Positions 50,254 to 59,712 of a DNA stretch of 64,000 nt are shown piece after piece. The translations under genes and the position numbers were made by a program. Below the pieces are notes generated by a model. It had not been told where the DNA came from and ran no database searches. It saw nothing but the letters and a program-made list of their open reading frames with translations. The DNA is from Ferrimicrobium acidiphilum DSM 19497 (GTDB lineage Bacteria > Actinomycetota > Acidimicrobiia > Acidimicrobiales > Acidimicrobiaceae). The DNA is taken from positions 124,001-188,000 of the forward strand of contig NZ_JXUW01000002.1 in assembly GCF_000949255.1 (NCBI RefSeq), in the 5' to 3' direction. How positions within the stretch are numbered: position 1 is the first letter of the stretch; each line of letters opens with the position of its first letter.

Positions 50254-50597
50254 CACTCGCTTGTGGCAGTATCTGGCCGCTTGTCACAGCATTTGATATT
50301 TTCCCGCTGTCTGATAGCCGACCATAGAGCCCATTGCCTTACTGTTACTTTGTCCCGTGGATCCGGCGGATCGGTTGATATCGTATCTGCACCTTCCCCA
50401 ACCGTGAATAGCGTGCCCAGTGTTAGAGTTGAGTCGAGGCATACCGACATAAGTCTGGTGGTCTAGCACCAAGGCTCAATCCTGGCCAAGCTGATAGTCG
50501 TTTCTATTCGCTAGCATGAGGTCTGGGATCATCTTGTTTCACTGGCTGTATCGGCCGCAGCAATTCAGGAACGCTTCACGCGGCTGGAGTGCGGAAC
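50254..50597. other. Intergenic region after tRNA-Leu
   Basis: No gene, terminator or repeat is evident; short frames on both strands overlap and lack ribosome sites. Confidence 0.4.
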
Positions 50598-51536
50598 TCA
50601 GTGATCAGCCAGACTGTGGAGGTGCTTCTTGAAGTTCATTCGCATCCTTCGCATGAGCTCCACGAGCTGGAGTTGGATCTCATCCCATTCGCCGTCAGGC
50701 GACGCGTAACCGCCTGGCATCATTACTGCTATTCGAAAGTTACCAGGGCTCAAAGACTCCCATAGAAGCACATCAGGTACCAGGCCTGCTTCAAGTTCAC
50801 CTCGACGAGCCAGTAACGCCTGGAAGATCCGGTTCGCCTCGTTGCGACGCTCTCGCGTACCAATAATCCGAATCTCCGCGCCACACTCATAGGGTTCTAC
50901 CAGGAAGTTATAGGTTACTCCAGGAAGTCGAGTGAGCCGATGGACTACCGAAGCGGACCCCTTCGTAGCTGGCACCATGACTGGTGCGTAACTTTGGGAG
51001 CCAAGATGCTCAAAAAATGCAAGTCTTAGATCGCTATGGTCCATCAGGCTGCGGCGCTCCGATTCCGCCGATCGGATTAAGTTAGAGGGACCAAGAATGC
51101 GAGTTAAAAGATGAGTCGCAGTACCGTCAGAACCCTTCAAGCACTGCACCTGAATCAGATAGAAATTAGCGATGCCACTTCTATTTAACCATCCGACAGC
51201 GCTGACGTGCTCCGCAGTAATATCCTCAACAATCCATACTGCAGTCCCAGCCTGCAAAACACTTGCGTATGTTATCAGACGTCCTAGGCCAGCATTGCCG
51301 CTACGGCTAAGGCTGACCTCTATAACCGCCGGTCTCCCCTCTGCATCCTCAGCCAGAAGATCAACAGCGTACGAACTGTTGACACGTCCTCGCTGAACGC
51401 TCACGAACGGGAGGTCGAGCATATCGTTCAACGCTGATGGATGATCGACGAACCAGTCTATTAACTCCTGCGAGCCTCCTCGCCAAACCTCTCGAGCCGA
51501 AACTCGTAACGGTCTTCCTATGACCTGCTGAGTCAC
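50598..51536 (-). CDS. DUF4268-type protein with PD-(D/E)XK-like N-terminal domain
   Basis: 312 residues from GTG 51536, which follows AAGGAGG by six bases; the frame to 51578 is longer but unsupported. The N-terminal half has a nuclease-like pattern: YAVDLLAEDAEGRPAVIEVSLSRSG then GRLITYASVLQAGTAVWIVEDITAEHVSAVGWLN. The same core (VDI..ED.., IEN/V.., L..YA) is known in DUF4268/DUF91-type proteins, in which the D and E x n strands are the predicted metal site. The C-terminal half is DUF4268-like (FEHLG..YAPVMVPATKGSASV..YNFLVEPYECGAEIRIIG). It may be a defence or DNA-repair nuclease; the lone position gives no clue. Confidence 0.65.
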   Translation of the reverse strand: MTQQVIGRPLRVSAREVWRGGSQELIDWFVDHPSALNDMLDLPFVSVQRGRVNSSYAVDLLAEDAEGRPAVIEVSLSRSGNAGLGRLITYASVLQAGTAVWIVEDITAEHVSAVGWLNRSGIANFYLIQVQCLKGSDGTATHLLTRILGPSNLIRSAESERRSLMDHSDLRLAFFEHLGSQSYAPVMVPATKGSASVVHRLTRLPGVTYNFLVEPYECGAEIRIIGTRERRNEANRIFQALLARRGELEAGLVPDVLLWESLSPGNFRIAVMMPGGYASPDGEWDEIQLQLVELMRRMRMNFKKHLHSLADH

Positions 51537-51887
51537 TGACACCCTCCTTGGCAAGGCCCTATGGCTTTCAGTCAACACGACGCCGACTTCGCGCTCTAGG
51601 CTCTTAATTCTACTGCGATGTGATCCATCGTCGAGGGGTTTACGAATATTTACACATCGTTACCTACTAGATGTAATTCGTTTGCTCGCCCACAATTTTG
51701 TTTCAATGGATGGCGTCAATTACGTCTGATAAATAGGTACTATCAGTACTCATGCAACCACTATTTGTGATCTGAGTACGCCGAGCAAGCATCCGTTGGA
51801 ACCCGGTACGATCGAATTCGTGTCAACGATGGAGTACAAAGTCGAGCCAGCGTTAGCTCGGTCTGCCTATTTAGGGGAGAATCAGTC
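51537..51887. other. Intergenic region between hutH and the DUF4268 gene
   Basis: No gene is seen. The 3' end of hutH lies just to the right. The only useful feature is the ribosome site of the DUF4268 gene at the left edge. Confidence 0.4.
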
Positions 51888-53411
51888 TCACTCTTGCTCG
51901 GTCAAGAACTCGCATGGACAAAAACCGCCAATGACTCCTCCCTCCACGAGTCCCAAGGCTGCCTGAATATCAGGTGCCATGTAGTGGTCGACATCATAGT
52001 GTGGAACCACTTCACGTAGACAACTAATGACATCACTCAGGATCGCGCTGGTTGAGACCGGTGCCCGCAGCTCAATCCCCTGAACTGCTGCGAGTAGCTC
52101 TATAGCGATGATCGTAGCTACGTTGCGTGCAAGCGGAGCTAGTCGACGTGCTGCAAACGTCGCCATCGAGACATGATCCTCCTGGTTTGCTGAAGTTGGG
52201 ATAGAATCTACTGAGGCTGGATGGGCAAGACTCTTATTCTCTGATGCGAGAGATGCTGCTGTCACATGCGCGATCATAAAGCCTGAGTTGACTCCTCCGT
52301 TTTTAACCAGAAATGGAGGAAGACCGCTCAAGGTCGCATCTATTAGAAGGGCTATTCGGCGCTCGGCGAGCCCTCCAATTTCGCTCGCTGCGATAGCAAG
52401 AAAGTCACAGACCATTGCTACGGGCTCGGCATGGAAATTGCCCCCCGAGAGTACCTCGTTGTTCTCTGTAAACACAAGTGGGTTGTCGGAAACTCCATTG
52501 GCCTCCACCAACAACCTATCTCCACACCAACCAAGGACCTCTAAAACGCTACCCATGACCTGCGGTTGACATCGCAGACTGTAAGGATCCTGTACTTTCT
52601 CGCAATCCTGATGCCACTGCGTTATCCCAGATCCGTTGAGGAGACTCAGATACGCTCGTGCAACCGCTTGCTGACCAGGGTGTCCTCGGACAGCCTGGAT
52701 GCGTGGATCAAAAGGTACCACCGAGCCTGCAGCAGCATCCACGGAGAGTGCTCCGGTGACAATAGCAGATCGGGCGACCTGATCGATTGCAAACAGACCT
52801 TCGATCGCAAGGGCAGTCGAGACCTGGGTTCCATTGAGAAGCGCAAGTCCCTCCTTGGGTTTAAGGACCACCGGTTCCCTATGCAGCCTCCTCAGCCCCT
52901 CGAGAGCTGGCACCGTTTTCCCTTCTATCCTGACTTCGCCAACTCCAATCAGCGTTGCCGCCAGATGAGCGAGCGGTGCAAGGTCGCCAGAGGCGCCAAC
53001 CGATCCCTGAGATGGAATCACAGGTAGGATGTCGTTTTCCAAGAAGGCGATCAGGAGCTCCATCAGCTCTACAGTTATACCCGAAAATCCCTGTGCAAGG
53101 CTTGCGATCTTTAGCAGCAAAACCATGCGGACTACCATGTCAGTAAGTGGTTCGCCGACACCAACCGCATGCGATAGGACGAGATTGCGCTGTAGGAGCT
53201 CAAGTTCAGAGGGCGCAATCTGAGTATTCGCCAATCTCCCGAAACCAGTATTGATTCCATATGCAGGAGCCGGATCCTGTGCGATCCTGTTCACGGTGTC
53301 AGAGGCGCTCCGGATAACTTCCCAAGAAGCCAACGGAAGTTCGATTGCGTCGACTCCCTGTCTAACTTGGCGTAGCTGTTGCAGTGTCAACGCCCCTGGC
53401 TGAATTTGCAT
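51888..53411 (-). CDS. hutH: Histidine ammonia-lyase
   Basis: 507 residues. It removes ammonia from L-histidine to give urocanate. The prosthetic group MIO forms from Ala140-Ser141-Gly142 in GSVGASGDLAPLAHLAATLIGVGE. Tyr51 (PAYGINTGFG) is the active-site Tyr; KEGLALLNGTQ, QDPYSLRCQPQVMG and NFHAEPVA also match the family. The size is usual (about 510). GAGGGAG precedes ATG 53411. No hutU, hutI or hutG lies near, so whether it serves histidine breakdown or another role is open. Confidence 0.95.
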   Translation of the reverse strand: MQIQPGALTLQQLRQVRQGVDAIELPLASWEVIRSASDTVNRIAQDPAPAYGINTGFGRLANTQIAPSELELLQRNLVLSHAVGVGEPLTDMVVRMVLLLKIASLAQGFSGITVELMELLIAFLENDILPVIPSQGSVGASGDLAPLAHLAATLIGVGEVRIEGKTVPALEGLRRLHREPVVLKPKEGLALLNGTQVSTALAIEGLFAIDQVARSAIVTGALSVDAAAGSVVPFDPRIQAVRGHPGQQAVARAYLSLLNGSGITQWHQDCEKVQDPYSLRCQPQVMGSVLEVLGWCGDRLLVEANGVSDNPLVFTENNEVLSGGNFHAEPVAMVCDFLAIAASEIGGLAERRIALLIDATLSGLPPFLVKNGGVNSGFMIAHVTAASLASENKSLAHPASVDSIPTSANQEDHVSMATFAARRLAPLARNVATIIAIELLAAVQGIELRAPVSTSAILSDVISCLREVVPHYDVDHYMAPDIQAALGLVEGGVIGGFCPCEFLTEQE

Positions 53412-53582
53412 TACTCTCCCTCATTCGTCTACGAATATGCCCTAAACCACCACCCAATTAAGCTAGCCCGCTCTGCGCCACCGCCGTCAACCCAAAAAAC
53501 GTTCGAAGCTTACAACCACAGCTGAATCGAGCAACCGGTCGAGACGGCCAGCAATTTGTAGATCTCAAGTGGACCAATAGCG

Positions 53583-54116
53583 TCAATCAACCAGCGCACG
53601 CCGGTAACAGAGGAGTTCAACCTCAGGGAAACTGAGGTCGCGATCGGGTACACGTGAAAACGCCATATGCTCATACAGGCTTTGGGCAGCCACCATCTTC
53701 TTGTCGGTATGGAGCAGGAGGGCTCCCTTGTCGTGCTCCACAGCTCTTACCAAACACTGGCCCACGAGCATCCTGGCTACACCGAGGCGTTGGAATTTAG
53801 GGTCGACGCCCAACATTCTGAGCCCTGCCTCACCCTCAATGAGACCCTCGGCGAACTCTGAGTTGTGGTCCAACACCAGCGTTGTGCATCCCGTGAGCTC
53901 CAGACCGAGAAAGCAACCAAGGACAGTAGCCTTGGTAAGCCGCTCCCCCACCTCAGCAACCCGATCCAGATAGCCATCGGCGGTGCCGTTGGGGTAAATC
54001 TGTTGGTAAGCCTGTCTCAGGAGCTCACCAGCACGATCAGCAAAACTGGCGTCTAATTCGCGTACTATTAACTGTCTAGTCACCTCACTAAGTCTAAAGA
54101 AGATATCAGCGATCAC
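53583..54116 (-). CDS. GNAT-family N-acetyltransferase
   Basis: 177 residues from GTG 54116. The acetyl-CoA motif A is RMLGVDPKFQRLGVARMLVGQCL (about 100-122), and LLHTDKKMVAAQSLYEHMAFSRV (motif B) follows. The acceptor is unknown. No Shine-Dalgarno is visible; GTG 54083 is an alternative start. It is divergent from the S51 peptidase gene, 25 bp apart, so they may share control. Confidence 0.85.
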   Translation of the reverse strand: MIADIFFRLSEVTRQLIVRELDASFADRAGELLRQAYQQIYPNGTADGYLDRVAEVGERLTKATVLGCFLGLELTGCTTLVLDHNSEFAEGLIEGEAGLRMLGVDPKFQRLGVARMLVGQCLVRAVEHDKGALLLHTDKKMVAAQSLYEHMAFSRVPDRDLSFPEVELLCYRRALVD

Positions 54117-54129
54117 GAGTTTTGCTTTC

Positions 54130-54135
54130 TACAAT
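54130..54135 (+). promoter_or_regulatory. TACAAT -10 box six bases before the S51 gene
   Basis: TACAAT, a 6-base spacer, then ATG 54142. The spacing puts the start of transcription on the ATG; no Shine-Dalgarno is present. A leaderless mRNA is predicted. Confidence 0.5.
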
Positions 54136-54141
54136 GGAACC

Positions 54142-54876
54142 ATGACAGACCGAGAGCCCACAATCCTTGCTACCTCAGGCGGACTCATGCGAGGTCGACG
54201 CACTGAAGTGGCCTTTGGCCCACTGCTGAACTACGCCCTGGAACTCAGCGGCGTTGATAAGCCGCAGCTCCTATACGTGGGTACAGCGATGGGAGACGAG
54301 GCCGGTCATGGTCTGCGCATGATCGAAGCAGGCCAGGAAGCTGGGATCGCAGTGGATCTGCTTAGACTTTTCCCGATGCCAAACGCCGATGACCTGAGTG
54401 GCTACGTACTCAGCCACGATGTGATCTGGGTGGGCGGAGGAAGCGTCGCCAACCTACTCGCCCTTTGGCGACTTCATGGCCTTGACACAATTTTGAAGGA
54501 GGCGTGGAGGGCTGGGGTTGTACTAGCTGGCGTCTCCGCCGGCTCGCTATGTTGGCATATCGGAGGAACGACCGACTCCTTCAGTCCAGATCTCTCCCCA
54601 GTGACCAACGGATTGGCGCTGCTACCCTACTCCAACGGAGTCCATTATGATTCCGAACCCCGGAGGCGTCCACTGTTCCAGCAGCTGATCGCAGATGGTA
54701 CTCTGCCCAACGGTTATGCGACAGAAGACGGTACTGGACTTGTCTACCAAGGAACACGGTTGATTGAAGCTGTAACGGAGATTGAAGGGAAGACAGCGTA
54801 CCGAGTTGAACGCGACGACGACGAAGTCCACGAAACTGCAATACCGACACGGCTGCTCACGAACTCAAAACACTGA
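54142..54876 (+). CDS. Peptidase S51 family protein (peptidase E / cyanophycinase-like)
   Basis: 244 residues. The fold is a class I amidotransferase-like Ser hydrolase. The nucleophile is Ser132 in AGVSAGSLCWH; IWVGGGSVANLLALWR (about 95-110) is the second hallmark and HYDSEPRRRPLF fits the catalytic His region. Peptidase E cuts Asp-Xaa dipeptides; cyanophycinase releases beta-Asp-Arg. Which applies cannot be told. It has no signal peptide, so it acts in the cytoplasm. Confidence 0.88.
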   Translation: MTDREPTILATSGGLMRGRRTEVAFGPLLNYALELSGVDKPQLLYVGTAMGDEAGHGLRMIEAGQEAGIAVDLLRLFPMPNADDLSGYVLSHDVIWVGGGSVANLLALWRLHGLDTILKEAWRAGVVLAGVSAGSLCWHIGGTTDSFSPDLSPVTNGLALLPYSNGVHYDSEPRRRPLFQQLIADGTLPNGYATEDGTGLVYQGTRLIEAVTEIEGKTAYRVERDDDEVHETAIPTRLLTNSKH

Positions 54877-54957
54877 TAGCACCAGCAACGAACAGTCGCA
54901 CTGCGTGGTACCTGATCTATGTTGTGGAGAACTTCCGATCGCCGACGCCAAACATTC

Positions 54958-56031
54958 CTAGTGCTTTAGTTTCTGTGCTACCAGGTCCAGGAGGGAATTC
55001 CAATCATCGGTAAAGCTTTTGGCACCTTCTACCTGTAGTTGCGCAGCGAGATCCTCAAGATCCAGGCCAGCTGCGGCTAGTCGGCTGCATGTCTCTTGCG
55101 AACGCTCCAATGCGTTATCGAAGATTGGATCGATCTCCCCATGGTCGTCAAATGCAAGGAGTGTCCCCTCGGGCATCGTGTTCACGGTTCCGGGAGCTGC
55201 TAATGCTGACACATAGAAGGTGTCTGGATAGTCTGGGTCCTTTGTGGACGTTGAGGCCCAGAGAACGCGCTGCATCCTATCAACTCCGTTACAGAGCTCC
55301 TGGCAGCGTTCTGTCGCGAGTATCTGTTGATGAGCTGCCCAGATACCCTGCATGATGGCGAGTCCAGTCTGTTGTTGTAGTTCGGAGGGCAGCTTTGGAT
55401 TCGCAGCTGAATCCCATCGGGAGACGAAGACCGACGCGACAGAGGGTACGTCAAGGCTAAGCCCTGCACGCTGGCGTAGTTCGAGTCCATCCAAAAAGGC
55501 GGTGGCAGCTGCGACATAGTGTTCGACTCCGAAGAGCAGTGTGACGTTGATCCCGATTCCGTCCGCGATCAGATCACGGATCGCCTGCGCCCCGGCTGCA
55601 GTCCCCGGCACCTTGACTAGAACATTCTCCAACGTAAAACGACTGCGCAGTCGACGCGCCCATGATATCGTCTCAGGGACCGAGTTCGCGTACTCCGGTG
55701 GAACCTCGATCGATATGAAGCCATCCCGGCCACCACTGGCCTCCCAGGCTCCATGGAGGAGTTTCGCGGCGTCGGTCAAGTCAACGATGGCCAGTTCGTA
55801 GATCATCTCCTCTGGGTCGAGGACACCCCCAGCCTCGAAGCGTCGGAGCGCTAAGTCATAGTCGTCTGAATGCCCAATTGCATGGGCGAGAATTGAGGGG
55901 TTCGATGTGAGTCCGGTGATACCTACATCCTTTACGTAATGCGCTAGCGTTCCGGTATCAAGCAGTTTCCTAGATATCGAATCGAGCCAAACACTTTGCC
56001 CCAATGTCGCTAGTGATCGAATACCTTGCAT
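54958..56031 (-). CDS. tal: Transaldolase
   Basis: 357 residues. It moves a dihydroxyacetone unit between sedoheptulose 7-P and glyceraldehyde 3-P. Marks are VWLDSISRKLL, GLTSNPSILA, the Schiff-base Lys in NVLVKVPGT, GIGINVTLLFGVEHY and ASTSTKDPDY. This is the longer actinobacterial form. ATG 56031 overlaps the tkt stop by 1 nt (TAATG) and follows GGAGG, so the two are coupled. Confidence 0.94.
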   Translation of the reverse strand: MQGIRSLATLGQSVWLDSISRKLLDTGTLAHYVKDVGITGLTSNPSILAHAIGHSDDYDLALRRFEAGGVLDPEEMIYELAIVDLTDAAKLLHGAWEASGGRDGFISIEVPPEYANSVPETISWARRLRSRFTLENVLVKVPGTAAGAQAIRDLIADGIGINVTLLFGVEHYVAAATAFLDGLELRQRAGLSLDVPSVASVFVSRWDSAANPKLPSELQQQTGLAIMQGIWAAHQQILATERCQELCNGVDRMQRVLWASTSTKDPDYPDTFYVSALAAPGTVNTMPEGTLLAFDDHGEIDPIFDNALERSQETCSRLAAAGLDLEDLAAQLQVEGAKSFTDDWNSLLDLVAQKLKH

Positions 56032-58016
56032 TACTTACCTCCAAGTATCGCGCGAACTGAACCTACCACTTGCTCCGGCGTGAATCCAAAGGCCTCTAGG
56101 ACCTCATCCTTTCGCCCTGAGCCACCGAACCTATTCATGCCAATGACTGAGTCGACAAACTCGTACCATCCAAACGAAGAGGCAGCCTCCAACGCAACTC
56201 TCGGTGCCGTACCGAGCAGGGCCTCCCTCTCCTCGGCGGGACGAGCACGAAGCAACTCCAACGAGGGCACCGAGACCACCCCGGTCATGATGCCTTGACT
56301 CTCAAGAAGTTTCGCAGCATCAAGCGCCAAACTTACCTCTGATCCGGTGGCCACCAGGGTGAGGTCATCGCCGTCGCGTAGGCGATGACCGGATAGTGAA
56401 TCGGTAGACACTTCGGCTGTGCCAGCTAGAACCGGCAACCCTTGACGCGAGAGAACCAGCACCGTAGGTCCCTTAGTACGGCGAAGTGCGAATGCAACAC
56501 TCGCGCTAGTCTCCCGAGCGTCAGCAGGACGTAAAACGACGATCCCAGGCATGGCCCTCAATCCAGCCAGCTGCTCGACAGGTTGATGAGTCGTACCGTC
56601 CTCACCGAGGGCAATGGAGTCATGGGTGAAGATGAACAGCGTATGCAACTCCATGATTGAGGAGAGACGCAGCGCCGGCTTCAGGTAGTCGGAGAACACG
56701 AAGAACGTACTGGCAAATGGGAGGAAACCGCCATGTGCGCCAATGCCGTTGGTGATAGCGGCCATGGCATGCTCGCGAACGCCAAAATATATATCTCGCC
56801 CCTGGTAATTAGGCCAAGTGATTTGGGTACTGAGTCTAGTTTCAGTTGAACTTTCGACGTCGGCAGCGCCTCCGACTATCTCGGGAATTCGATCGGCGGC
56901 GGCACGCAGAGCAGCTCCAAGGGCAACTCGAGTAGAGACCGATGAACCATCTTCGTACTCTGGCCACTCGAACGCCGACTCTCCGAGCACCTGGTCTAGT
57001 ACACGACGCTTGTACTCTGCGAATCGTTCAGGGTCAGCTGTCGATGCCCGCTGGCAGCAATCGACCCACTCTTCATATCCGGACTGTCGATCGGGTCGCC
57101 AAGCAGCATATGCCTCGTCTGGGACTACGAATGGTGGGTGCGGCCACTGAAGCTGTTCGCGAGTGGAGAGCACGGCCTCCGCGCCTAGCGCTGCACCATG
57201 AGCTCGATGATCGTCGTGGAATGGGCTCCCCATGCCAATGTGTGAGTTCATGATCACCAGCGTTGGCTGACCCTTGGTCTGCATGGCGGTCAATAGCGTG
57301 GCATCCACTTGATCAAAATCATCGACGTCAGTAATCCGCAAAACCCGGAACCCATAAGCCAAATACCGGGTTGCGACCTCTTCGTCCAACGAGAGTGAAC
57401 TTGGTCCGTCTAGCGTTACCGCGTTGGAGTCGTAGAGGATAGTCAACTTCTCTAAACGAAGATGGCCTGCGAGTGATGATGCCTCAGAGGCGATTCCCTC
57501 CATCATGTCACCATCGCCACACAGTACCCAGGTACGGTGATCGACTACCGCCGCCTCCGGAACGTTAAACTCGTCAGCCGCCATTCGCTCCGCGAGCGCA
57601 AGACCAACCGCATTGGCGACACCTTGGCCAAGCGGGCCAGTAGTCACCTCCACACCAGGCGTCATGCCTCTCTCTGGGTGACCAGGGCAGCGCGACGGAT
57701 AACGCCGAAAACGCTTGAGATCATCGATCGCAAGATCGTAGCCGGAGAGATGCAAGGCACCGTAGAGCAACATCGAAGCATGGCCACCTGAGAGTACAAA
57801 GCGATCCCTGTCTGGCCAGTCCGGCTGTTTCGAGTCGTGTCGTAGCACTTGAGTGAAGAGCCGGTAGATCACTGGCGCCATTGCCATTGGCGTTCCAGGG
57901 TGTCCAGAGTTCGCCTGCTCTACGGCGTCAACTGCCAAAAATCGGAGAGCATTTGAGGCAACGTCATATACGTCGGGAGCCCGCAAGCCTCCAAAGTCTT
58001 GCTTCTGATCGGTCAT
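56031..58016 (-). CDS. tkt: Transketolase
   Basis: 661 residues. It transfers two-carbon units with thiamine diphosphate. NSGHPGTPMAMAPVIYRLF at the N-terminus, the ThDP/Mg motif GDGDMMEGIASEA, and FTHDSIALGEDGTTHQPVEQLAGLRAMPG in the middle domain are all present; a C-terminal domain follows. ATG 58016 overlaps the pgi stop by 4 nt (ATGA) and follows GAGAGGA. It is the middle gene of pgi-tkt-tal. Confidence 0.96.
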   Translation of the reverse strand: MTDQKQDFGGLRAPDVYDVASNALRFLAVDAVEQANSGHPGTPMAMAPVIYRLFTQVLRHDSKQPDWPDRDRFVLSGGHASMLLYGALHLSGYDLAIDDLKRFRRYPSRCPGHPERGMTPGVEVTTGPLGQGVANAVGLALAERMAADEFNVPEAAVVDHRTWVLCGDGDMMEGIASEASSLAGHLRLEKLTILYDSNAVTLDGPSSLSLDEEVATRYLAYGFRVLRITDVDDFDQVDATLLTAMQTKGQPTLVIMNSHIGMGSPFHDDHRAHGAALGAEAVLSTREQLQWPHPPFVVPDEAYAAWRPDRQSGYEEWVDCCQRASTADPERFAEYKRRVLDQVLGESAFEWPEYEDGSSVSTRVALGAALRAAADRIPEIVGGAADVESSTETRLSTQITWPNYQGRDIYFGVREHAMAAITNGIGAHGGFLPFASTFFVFSDYLKPALRLSSIMELHTLFIFTHDSIALGEDGTTHQPVEQLAGLRAMPGIVVLRPADARETSASVAFALRRTKGPTVLVLSRQGLPVLAGTAEVSTDSLSGHRLRDGDDLTLVATGSEVSLALDAAKLLESQGIMTGVVSVPSLELLRARPAEEREALLGTAPRVALEAASSFGWYEFVDSVIGMNRFGGSGRKDEVLEAFGFTPEQVVGSVRAILGGK

Positions 58017-59668
58017 GATGGTCGTCCTCTCATATGTCGATATCGGGAGACAAGATCAACCGTGGAGGCATCGAACGCCCCCAGATCAGGCGCTCCAGCC
58101 GATGTTAGCATCGGTACTAGCTCGGATGCCAGCTCCTTGCCAAGCTCCACACCCCACTGATCAAATGAATCGATACCCCAGATGACACCCTGGGTAAAGA
58201 CGCTGTGCTCGTAGAGCGCGATCAAGCTGCCGAGAACCTCAGGGGTTAAACGTTGCGCCAGTATGGTTGTGGTGGGTCGATTGCCCGGCATCCGTCGGGC
58301 CGGCCGTAGGTATTCCGGCACGCCTAGAGCCTCGAGTTCAGCGTCGTTTCGACCAAATGCCAGTGCTCGTGTCTGTGCAAGTCCGTTCGCGAAAAGCAGG
58401 TCTTGCTGTGCATCGGGCCCTCCGAGTGGTTCCGCGAAGAGGACAAAGTCCGCTGGTATCAGGATAGTTCCCTGATGCAACAGCTGATAAAAGGCGTGTT
58501 GCCCATCGGTCCCGGGCTCACCCCAATAGACCGCACCTGTGCCGTAGTCCACAGTCGAGCCGTCTATTCTAACCGACTTACCGTTGGATTCCATCGTGAG
58601 TTGTTGCAGGTAGGCTGGGAACCTTGCTAGTCGTTCGCTGTAGGGAAGCACCGCTTGCGACTGAGTGCCGAAGAAGTTCCTATACCAGACAGAGAGTAGC
58701 CCGAGTAGGACCGGGCCGTTCTCGTCCAGCGGCGTCTCCCTTAGATGTGCATCGATTGCAGCAAATCCGCCGAGAAACGATCTGAAGCGCTCGGGCCCGA
58801 TCGCGAGCATAATAGCGAGTCCGACTGCAGAATCAACTGAATAGCGACCACCAATAAAATCCCAAAATCCAAACATGTTTTCAGGGTCAATTCCGAAGTC
58901 TGATACCAGTTTTGCGTTGGTAGATACGGCGACAAAGTGCTTCTCAACTGCGTCGGCGTGATCACCCAGTGATGCGAGAATCCATTGTCTAGCAGCCTTA
59001 GCATTGGTCAAGGTCTCAAGGGTTCCAAAAGTCTTCGAAACCACGACGAACAGTGTCGTCTCTGGATCACACACCTCAAAGATGTCGCCGATGGCTGTTG
59101 GGTCGATATTTGAGACAAAGTGCATCCGTCGCCCTTTGTCACTGAAGTCATAGAGCGCCCTGGTGACCATCTCTGGACCTAGGTCTGAACCCCCAATGCC
59201 GATATTGACAATCGCTGAAAACGGCTTGCCGGTACACCCTCTGCGCTCATTCGAACGAATGGCACGGCTGAGGCGCTCCATGCGTCCCAACACATCCTCA
59301 ACCTCTTGGCCGACATTGACACCGTCGATTGGTCCGGAGAGGGTTGCACCACGACGCAAAGCGGCATGGAGAACGGCGCGATCCTCGGAGACATTGATAT
59401 GCTCCCCGGTTAGCATTGCCACGATCGCGTCAGGAAGGAATCGTGCTCTCGCTAGCTCCACGAGAAGGCCAAGCGTCTCTTTGCGAATCAGGTTTTTGGA
59501 TAGATCGAGGTGTAACGGTCCCACCTCGATTGAACTCCAGTTGAGGCGCCGGGTGTCCTCGGCAAATAGACGTCGCAAATCCGTCTGCTTGATCTCCTTC
59601 GCGTGCTGTGTGAGAGCAGCCCACTCGGGAAGCTGTTTAGGCGAAACTCCTGTCACCGGATACGGCAC
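58013..59668 (-). CDS. pgi: Glucose-6-phosphate isomerase
   Basis: 551 residues. It interconverts glucose 6-P and fructose 6-P. GIGGSDLGPEMV, FWDFIGGRYSVDSAVGLAIML and the catalytic Glu block QQLTMESNGKSVRIDG are seen, as is GQHAFYQLLHQGT. GTG 59668 follows GGAGGAAGTC. It is first of pgi-tkt-tal, linking the pentose phosphate genes to glycolysis. A Thr/Ser near the usual Trp of GGRYSxWSA is only a minor variation. Confidence 0.95.
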   Translation of the reverse strand: MPYPVTGVSPKQLPEWAALTQHAKEIKQTDLRRLFAEDTRRLNWSSIEVGPLHLDLSKNLIRKETLGLLVELARARFLPDAIVAMLTGEHINVSEDRAVLHAALRRGATLSGPIDGVNVGQEVEDVLGRMERLSRAIRSNERRGCTGKPFSAIVNIGIGGSDLGPEMVTRALYDFSDKGRRMHFVSNIDPTAIGDIFEVCDPETTLFVVVSKTFGTLETLTNAKAARQWILASLGDHADAVEKHFVAVSTNAKLVSDFGIDPENMFGFWDFIGGRYSVDSAVGLAIMLAIGPERFRSFLGGFAAIDAHLRETPLDENGPVLLGLLSVWYRNFFGTQSQAVLPYSERLARFPAYLQQLTMESNGKSVRIDGSTVDYGTGAVYWGEPGTDGQHAFYQLLHQGTILIPADFVLFAEPLGGPDAQQDLLFANGLAQTRALAFGRNDAELEALGVPEYLRPARRMPGNRPTTTILAQRLTPEVLGSLIALYEHSVFTQGVIWGIDSFDQWGVELGKELASELVPMLTSAGAPDLGAFDASTVDLVSRYRHMRGRPS

Positions 59669-59712
59669 GACTTCCTCCGATCCATTGTCACCCCCATCCT
59701 AGACGTTATCGA

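Noticed and set aside
50166-50597. tRNA-Leu as an integration (att) site
   Set aside because: No partial tRNA copy or integrase gene is found on its flanks.
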